Shown: in pieces, positions 59,925 to 64,000 of the stretch
Position numbering within the stretch: the stretch's first letter is position 1
Layout: the number at the start of each line of letters is the position of its first letter
NCBI GenBank assembly: GCA_000063505.1
Contig: CT971583.1
Location: 372,001-436,000, forward strand
Length of the DNA: 64,000 bases
From: Synechococcus sp. WH 7803
GTDB taxonomy: Bacteria > Cyanobacteriota > Cyanobacteriia > PCC-6307 > Cyanobiaceae
Reading direction: 5' to 3'
Made by a program: the position numbers and the translations under genes
The notes under the pieces: model-generated
What the model saw: only the letters and a program-made list of their open reading frames with translations
Databases searched by the model: none
Told to the model about the DNA's origin: nothing

Positions 59925-60182
59925 TCAGGCGTCTGCTTTGTCACCAGCCTTCTTGTCTTCGCCAGCTTTGCCAGCTCCACCCATTCCGTATTTGCGCATG
60001 AAACGATCCACGCGTCCCTCGGTGTCGAGGATCTTCTGGGTGCCTGTGAAGAAGGGGTGGTTGCCACTCCACACATCAACGTGGATTTCGGGCTGCGTGG
60101 AACCAGTGGTCATCACCACCTCTCCGTTGCAGATCACCTTGGCATCGGGATACCAGGTGGGATGGATCTCGGGTTTGGGCAT
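59925..60182 (-). CDS. rpmE: 50S ribosomal protein L31
   Basis: 85 residues: MPKPEIHPTWYPDAKVICNGE, then SGNHPFFTGTQKILDTEGRVDRF. The usual zinc-binding CxC...CxxC of the C+ type is missing; only one Cys remains and SGNH replaces CSKCH, so this is the zinc-independent C- type. It ends the operon before a terminator. Slightly extended C-terminus (KAGEDKKAGDKADA). Confidence 0.95.
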   Translation of the reverse strand: MPKPEIHPTWYPDAKVICNGEVVMTTGSTQPEIHVDVWSGNHPFFTGTQKILDTEGRVDRFMRKYGMGGAGKAGEDKKAGDKADA

Positions 60183-60190
60183 GACAGAAA

Positions 60191-60595
60191 TCAGCGCTTG
60201 GAGAACTGGGGAGCTTTACGGGCTTTCTTGAGGCCGTACTTGCGACGTTCCTTGGCTCGAGGATCTCGGCTGAGATGGCCTTCGGTCTTCAGGGGTTTGC
60301 GATTGTCGGCGGAAAGCTCACACAAGGCGCGGGCTGCTCCTTGCTTGATGGCGTCGGCCTGACCGGTCAGCCCGCCTCCACGCACATTCACCAACACGTC
60401 GTACTCCGTGAGGAGTCCAAGGGTTTGCAGTGGAGCGCGAACCGCCGCCAGATAGGCAGGGTTGTAATTGAGGTAGTTATCGCCGGGGCGACCATTGATG
60501 GTGATAGTGCCGTTTCCTGGCACAAGGCGAACACGGGCCACAGAGGTTTTGCGGCGGCCGGTACCCCAGTAAACGACTGAATTCGAGGTGCTCAT
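60191..60595 (-). CDS. rpsI: 30S ribosomal protein S9
   Basis: S9 of the small subunit, 134 residues, with [18 protein letters not shown] at the start, [19 protein letters not shown] and the tRNA-contacting C-terminal [14 protein letters not shown]. It overlaps rplM by 4 bases, implying coupling, and precedes rpmE by 8 bases. Confidence 0.97.
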   Translation of the reverse strand: MSTSNSVVYWGTGRRKTSVARVRLVPGNGTITINGRPGDNYLNYNPAYLAAVRAPLQTLGLLTEYDVLVNVRGGGLTGQADAIKQGAARALCELSADNRKPLKTEGHLSRDPRAKERRKYGLKKARKAPQFSKR

Positions 60596-61044
60596 TGGGC
60601 AGTAGCGGCGGGATCGAGCTGCAGGGGCTTGGGCTGCTGGGCGGCGTGGGGATGCTCAGCACCCTTGTACACCTTCAATTTGCGGAACATCTGCCGGCCG
60701 AGGGCGTTGTGGGGAAGCATGCCTTTGATGGCCTTCTCCACGATTCGCTCAGGCAAGCGCTCCTGAAGGTGCGTGAAAGTTTCCACCTTCATGCCTCCGG
60801 GACGACCGGAGTGACGGCGGTAAAGCTTTTGCTGGGGCTTGTTGCCGCTCACCCGAATCTTGTCAGCATTCACCACGACCACGAAATCGCCGGTGTCGAG
60901 GTGAGGGGTGAAACTGGCCTTGTTCTTGCCGCGGAGCACGGAAGCCACCTCGGTTGCCAGTCGGCCGAGGGTTTGATTCTCAGCGTCCACCAGGTACCAC
61001 TGGCGGTCGATTGAATCGATGGAGGGGACAGAGGTCTTGTTCAT
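60592..61044 (-). CDS. rplM: 50S ribosomal protein L13
   Basis: L13, an early assembly protein of the large subunit. The 150-residue protein has [33 protein letters not shown] and the signature [20 protein letters not shown]. It overlaps rpsI by 4 bases at its end. The 167 bases upstream, up to truA, carry no gene; I see no clear structured element in them. Confidence 0.97.
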   Translation of the reverse strand: MNKTSVPSIDSIDRQWYLVDAENQTLGRLATEVASVLRGKNKASFTPHLDTGDFVVVVNADKIRVSGNKPQQKLYRRHSGRPGGMKVETFTHLQERLPERIVEKAIKGMLPHNALGRQMFRKLKVYKGAEHPHAAQQPKPLQLDPAATAQ

Positions 61045-61211
61045 CGCGCCGGCATGCCGGTTCTGATATGCCCCGTCGCGAGCGACGAAGCTGGGCAGGG
61101 AGCGTTGGTCACGCCGTGGCGTTCCAACCAGAGCTCAAAGATCGACTCTACCTTGTCGCAGTTACCCCCATCCTCTGAATTGGGTGGAGGCCGTGCGGCT
61201 TCGGTGCTGAA

Positions 61212-62105
61212 TTACCAGCTTGGAGGATCCGGTGGTGGATCTTCCGAAGCCAGACAAAAAGTCGGTTGACAATCGTACCAGCCACCCTCACTGAAGATGC
61301 TGTCTTCGTAGCCAGCCCTGAGCAGGCAGAGGCCCTGAGGAGGCGCCCCATCCTTCACCTCGTCGCGCCGGCGTTCCCGCCAGCGGCGCTCAAACTGGTC
61401 TGGTGTGAGCCGATGTTCTCCGACGGCCACCAATTGCCCCATCATCAGGCGCACCATTCCATAGAGAAAGCCGCTGGCCTGAACTTCCAGGTCGATCAGA
61501 TCGCCCCGCCGTTGAACGGAGACATCCTGAATGGTGGTTCGTGAGTGCGCTCTTCGGCTGCCAGCGCGCTGGAAGGCTGCAAAGTCATGACTGCCCAGCA
61601 TGCCCTCGAGGGCCGCAGCCATGGCCTGCTCATCAAGCCGGGCTTGATAGCGATGCCATGTCCAGGGCGCGAGAAAGAGATTGGGGCGTCGGCCGTTGTA
61701 AAGGGTGTAGCGATAGCGCCGGTAGGTGGCTGAGTAGCAGGCATGCCAGGAGAGCGGCCGTTCCACGGCTTCACGCACTCGGATGCTGGCGGGCAGCCGC
61801 CCATTCAAGGCCGGCGCCCAGCGACTGGCGGGAATCGGACCACTGCTGTCGAAATGCACAACCTGTCCGGCCGCATGCACACCGGCGTCAGTGCGACCAG
61901 CCGCGACGGCGTGGACCGGCCGGTGGGGATCGAGGTCAGCGATGGCCTGTTCCAGCACGCCTTGCACACTGGTGCCCTGCCGTTGCCGCTGCCAGCCACA
62001 AAAAAACGACCCCGCGTACTGGAGGCTGATGGCAATCCGCTGCGGCGAATCGGCTTCAGGTCCAGGTCGGGGGTCGTGAATTGTGCTGTGATCCGAAGGG
62101 GTCAG
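61212..62105 (-). CDS. truA: tRNA pseudouridine synthase A, with non-canonical start
   Basis: TruA makes pseudouridine at positions 38-40 of the anticodon stem. The catalytic aspartate is in [17 protein letters not shown], and [13 protein letters not shown] and [14 protein letters not shown] are family motifs. The first ATG/GTG/TTG (GTG at 61967) would remove the conserved N-terminal strand [19 protein letters not shown], which continues in frame upstream. No standard start codon occurs between there and an in-frame TGA at 62112-62114. I suggest CTG at 62105, which overlaps the rplQ stop as CTGA. The common YDG reads YAG. Confidence 0.88.
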   Translation of the reverse strand: MTPSDHSTIHDPRPGPEADSPQRIAISLQYAGSFFCGWQRQRQGTSVQGVLEQAIADLDPHRPVHAVAAGRTDAGVHAAGQVVHFDSSGPIPASRWAPALNGRLPASIRVREAVERPLSWHACYSATYRRYRYTLYNGRRPNLFLAPWTWHRYQARLDEQAMAAALEGMLGSHDFAAFQRAGSRRAHSRTTIQDVSVQRRGDLIDLEVQASGFLYGMVRLMMGQLVAVGEHRLTPDQFERRWRERRRDEVKDGAPPQGLCLLRAGYEDSIFSEGGWYDCQPTFCLASEDPPPDPPSW

Positions 62106-62452
62106 ACCAACTCAATGATGGCCATCTCGGCATTGTCACCACGGCGGCGGACCGTGCGGGTGATTCGGGTGTACCCACCCTTGCGATCGCTGTAACGATC
62201 AGGTGCTTTTTCAAACAGTGCGTGCACAAGCTGTTTGTCATACACGTAGCCGAGGACGCGTCGTCGAGACGCCAGGCTGCCCTCTTTGGCCAAGGTGATC
62301 ATCCGCTCGGCTTCATCCCTCAGGGCCTTGGCACGGGCCTTGGTCGTGGTAACCCGGCCTTCGCGGATCAGTTGCGTGGTGAGACCACGCAACATGGCCT
62401 TGCGTTGGTCAGCTGGGCGGCCCAGCTGAGGAACTCGACATTGGTGACGCAT
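62102..62452 (-). CDS. rplQ: 50S ribosomal protein L17
   Basis: L17, 116 residues: [19 protein letters not shown] and [20 protein letters not shown], ending in the conserved [24 protein letters not shown]. It follows rpoA by 36 bases and overlaps the proposed truA CTG start by 4 bases, as usual in the cyanobacterial alpha operon. Confidence 0.97.
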   Translation of the reverse strand: MRHQCRVPQLGRPADQRKAMLRGLTTQLIREGRVTTTKARAKALRDEAERMITLAKEGSLASRRRVLGYVYDKQLVHALFEKAPDRYSDRKGGYTRITRTVRRRGDNAEMAIIELV

Positions 62453-62488
62453 GGTTCGGGTGAGGTCTGGGAATGGAGTGAGAAACGA

Positions 62489-63427
62489 TCAGGCGCTGGT
62501 GCGACTTTGGGGGATCTGGATGCCGATGCGTTCGAGGGCCTCGATCACTTCGTCAGCCGACTTGGATCCGAAGTTCTTGATCTCCAGCAGATCCTCGTAG
62601 CTGAAGCCCATGAGATCGGAAACCGAATTCACTTGAGCTCGCTTCAGGCAGTTGTAAGCACGCACCGAGAGGTTGAGTTCCTCGAGAGGAATTTGAGCCT
62701 CAGCCGTGGGCTCGGGTTCGGCGCTGACTTCTTCAACCATGGTGACCGTGGCCAAAGGTTGGAACAGCTCGATCAGCTGATTGGCAGCCTGGGCAATGGC
62801 ATCGTCTGGGGTGATGGATCCGTCGGTCACCACCTCCATACGCAGCCGCTCACGCGCGGATCCACCCTCGGCAACGGCCGTTTCATCGATGGTGAAGTTC
62901 ACCCGATGCACGGGCATAAACACGGCATCGATCTGCAGAAGATCGATGGCGCTGGTGTCTTCGTTGTGGCGATCCACCGGCCGGTAGCCGATGCCCCGCT
63001 CCACGTGCACCTCAAGCTCGAGGCTGTAACCCTCACCAACGGTTGCGATCGCACGCTCTCCGTCCACCACCTGAACTTGGGAGGAGAACTGCAGATCGCG
63101 TGCTTTCACGGTTGCAGGTCCGGCGACCACCAAGCGACCGATTTCCAGCTCGCTTGTGCGGCTGTTCACCGTGATCTGCTTGCAGTTCAGGAGAATGTCG
63201 AGCACATCCTCGCGGACACCAGGGATGGTGGCGTACTCATGATTGACGCCAGCAATCCTCACGGCGGTGACGGCTGTGCCCTCGAGGTTGCCCATCAGCA
63301 CACGACGCAGGGAGTTGCCGAGGGTCGTGGCCTGACCACGCTCTAACGGGCCGATGAGGAACACACCGGTTTGAGAGCGATCGTCAGCGATCTGATGCTC
63401 GATACGGTCGATCTGGTATTGCAACAC
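62489..63427 (-). CDS. rpoA: RNA polymerase alpha subunit
   Basis: The 312-residue alpha subunit starts [19 protein letters not shown] and has the dimerisation motif [20 protein letters not shown]. The C-terminal domain ([36 protein letters not shown]) binds UP elements and activators. Order rpsM-rpsK-rpoA-rplQ is standard. Confidence 0.98.
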   Translation of the reverse strand: MLQYQIDRIEHQIADDRSQTGVFLIGPLERGQATTLGNSLRRVLMGNLEGTAVTAVRIAGVNHEYATIPGVREDVLDILLNCKQITVNSRTSELEIGRLVVAGPATVKARDLQFSSQVQVVDGERAIATVGEGYSLELEVHVERGIGYRPVDRHNEDTSAIDLLQIDAVFMPVHRVNFTIDETAVAEGGSARERLRMEVVTDGSITPDDAIAQAANQLIELFQPLATVTMVEEVSAEPEPTAEAQIPLEELNLSVRAYNCLKRAQVNSVSDLMGFSYEDLLEIKNFGSKSADEVIEALERIGIQIPQSRTSA

Positions 63428-63472
63428 GGTCTGAGGCGGGGGGAGAGAGGGACCTGAACGGAAACGCGTGGA

Positions 63473-63865
63473 TCAGACGCGGCGACGCTTGGGACGGCGG
63501 CAGCCGTTGTGAGGCAACGGCGTGACATCACGGATCAGGGTGATTTCCAGGCCAGCGACCTGAAGCGCGCGAATGGCGGTTTCCCGGCCTGAGCCAGGGC
63601 CACGGACCAACACTTCGATCTGACGCATTCCCTGATCGAGTGCGCGACGGGCTGCAGCTTCGGCCGCTGTCTGGGCTGCGAAGGGTGTGCCTTTGCGAGC
63701 ACCTTTGAAACCGCTGGCACCAGCCGATGACCAGGAGATGACTTCTCCGGTGGTGTCGGTAATGGAAACGATCGTGTTGTTGAACGTGCTCTGAATATGA
63801 GCAACGCCGTTGGGGACGTTGCGCTTGGCCTTCTTCGGGCCTGATTTCTTGACGGTCTTGGCCAT
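63473..63865 (-). CDS. rpsK: 30S ribosomal protein S11
   Basis: S11, 130 residues: [18 protein letters not shown], the core [20 protein letters not shown] and the signature [17 protein letters not shown] at the end. Located between rpsM and rpoA, 45 bases before rpoA. Confidence 0.98.
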   Translation of the reverse strand: MAKTVKKSGPKKAKRNVPNGVAHIQSTFNNTIVSITDTTGEVISWSSAGASGFKGARKGTPFAAQTAAEAAARRALDQGMRQIEVLVRGPGSGRETAIRALQVAGLEITLIRDVTPLPHNGCRRPKRRRV

Positions 63866-63922
63866 GGGCCTGGGGGTGATAGGAGCTGGAGGAACGGAGC
63901 GATCCGAACGACCGCGGGAGGC

Positions 63923-64000
63923 TTACTTCTTCTTGCCGGCCACGGTCTTGCGGGCGCCGCGACGGGTACGGGCATTGGTGCGGGTTCGCTGGCCGCGAAC
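63923..64000 (-). CDS. rpsM: 30S ribosomal protein S13, C-terminal fragment
   Basis: Only the last 25 residues are inside the window: RGQRTRTNARTRRGARKTVA then GKKK and TAA. This is the S13 C-terminal tail, which contacts P-site tRNA. The rest lies beyond the right edge; rpsK follows 57 bases downstream. Confidence 0.93.
   Translation of the reverse strand, partial: VRGQRTRTNARTRRGARKTVAGKKK

Overview
The window looks like chromosomal DNA of a GC-rich marine Synechococcus (picocyanobacterium). The reasons are a photosystem gene set (the end of psbO, psbA, psaA, psaB, psaL, psaI), a glycine-methylation glycine betaine pathway beside a ProU-type transporter, DapL-type lysine synthesis, ferredoxin-type glutamate synthase, an MPBQ/MSBQ methyltransferase and very dense gene packing. 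No strain can be assigned without a database. No insertion sequence, phage gene, CRISPR array or rRNA was seen. There are 63 protein genes (two cut by the window edges) and two tRNAs.

Layout: 0-6 kb holds the psbO end, sat, ftsH, an eda-like aldolase, a histone-tail-like protein and convergent aroC. 6-11.5 kb is a compatible-solute island. The betaine methyltransferases bsmA and bsmB plus a coupled cupin gene run leftwards and proV, proW, proX run rightwards from a shared intergenic region with a conspicuous inverted repeat. 11.5-16.6 kb has a BASS-family transporter, psbA (Glu130, high-light D1 type), a divergent cobalamin-type radical SAM protein, a CPBP protease-like membrane protein and clpS. 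16.6-25.7 kb holds dapL, a large radical SAM/DUF2344 fusion, rne, rnhB, a DUF1997 protein, pheA and the MPBQ methyltransferase. 25.7-31.2 kb is the str operon (rpsL, rpsG, fusA, tufA) followed, after a perfect palindromic terminator, by rpsJ and a LON-domain protein. 31.2-41 kb has an IscA-like protein, a NAGPA-domain protein, glutamate synthase, lipA, tRNA-Pro and a CbiG/CobJ fusion. 41-54 kb is a photosystem I neighbourhood: psaA-psaB and psaI-psaL with a bicupin, an orphan RND pump and hypothetical genes. 54-59.8 kb is cell-envelope and housekeeping content. 59.9-64 kb is the end of the ribosomal alpha operon (rpsM, rpsK, rpoA, rplQ, truA, rplM, rpsI, rpmE).

Functionally this is mostly core genome: photosynthesis, translation, nitrogen and sulfur assimilation and cofactor synthesis. 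The less ordinary points are: two genes (truA and cbiG/cobJ) whose conserved N-termini extend upstream of any ATG, GTG or TTG; the inverted repeat between the betaine synthesis and uptake operons; the radical SAM gene divergent from psbA; the Lys/Ala/Pro-tailed histone-H1-like protein; and several unassigned exported or cysteine-containing proteins. I found no convincing wholly new multi-gene system; most of the window is conserved picocyanobacterial backbone.
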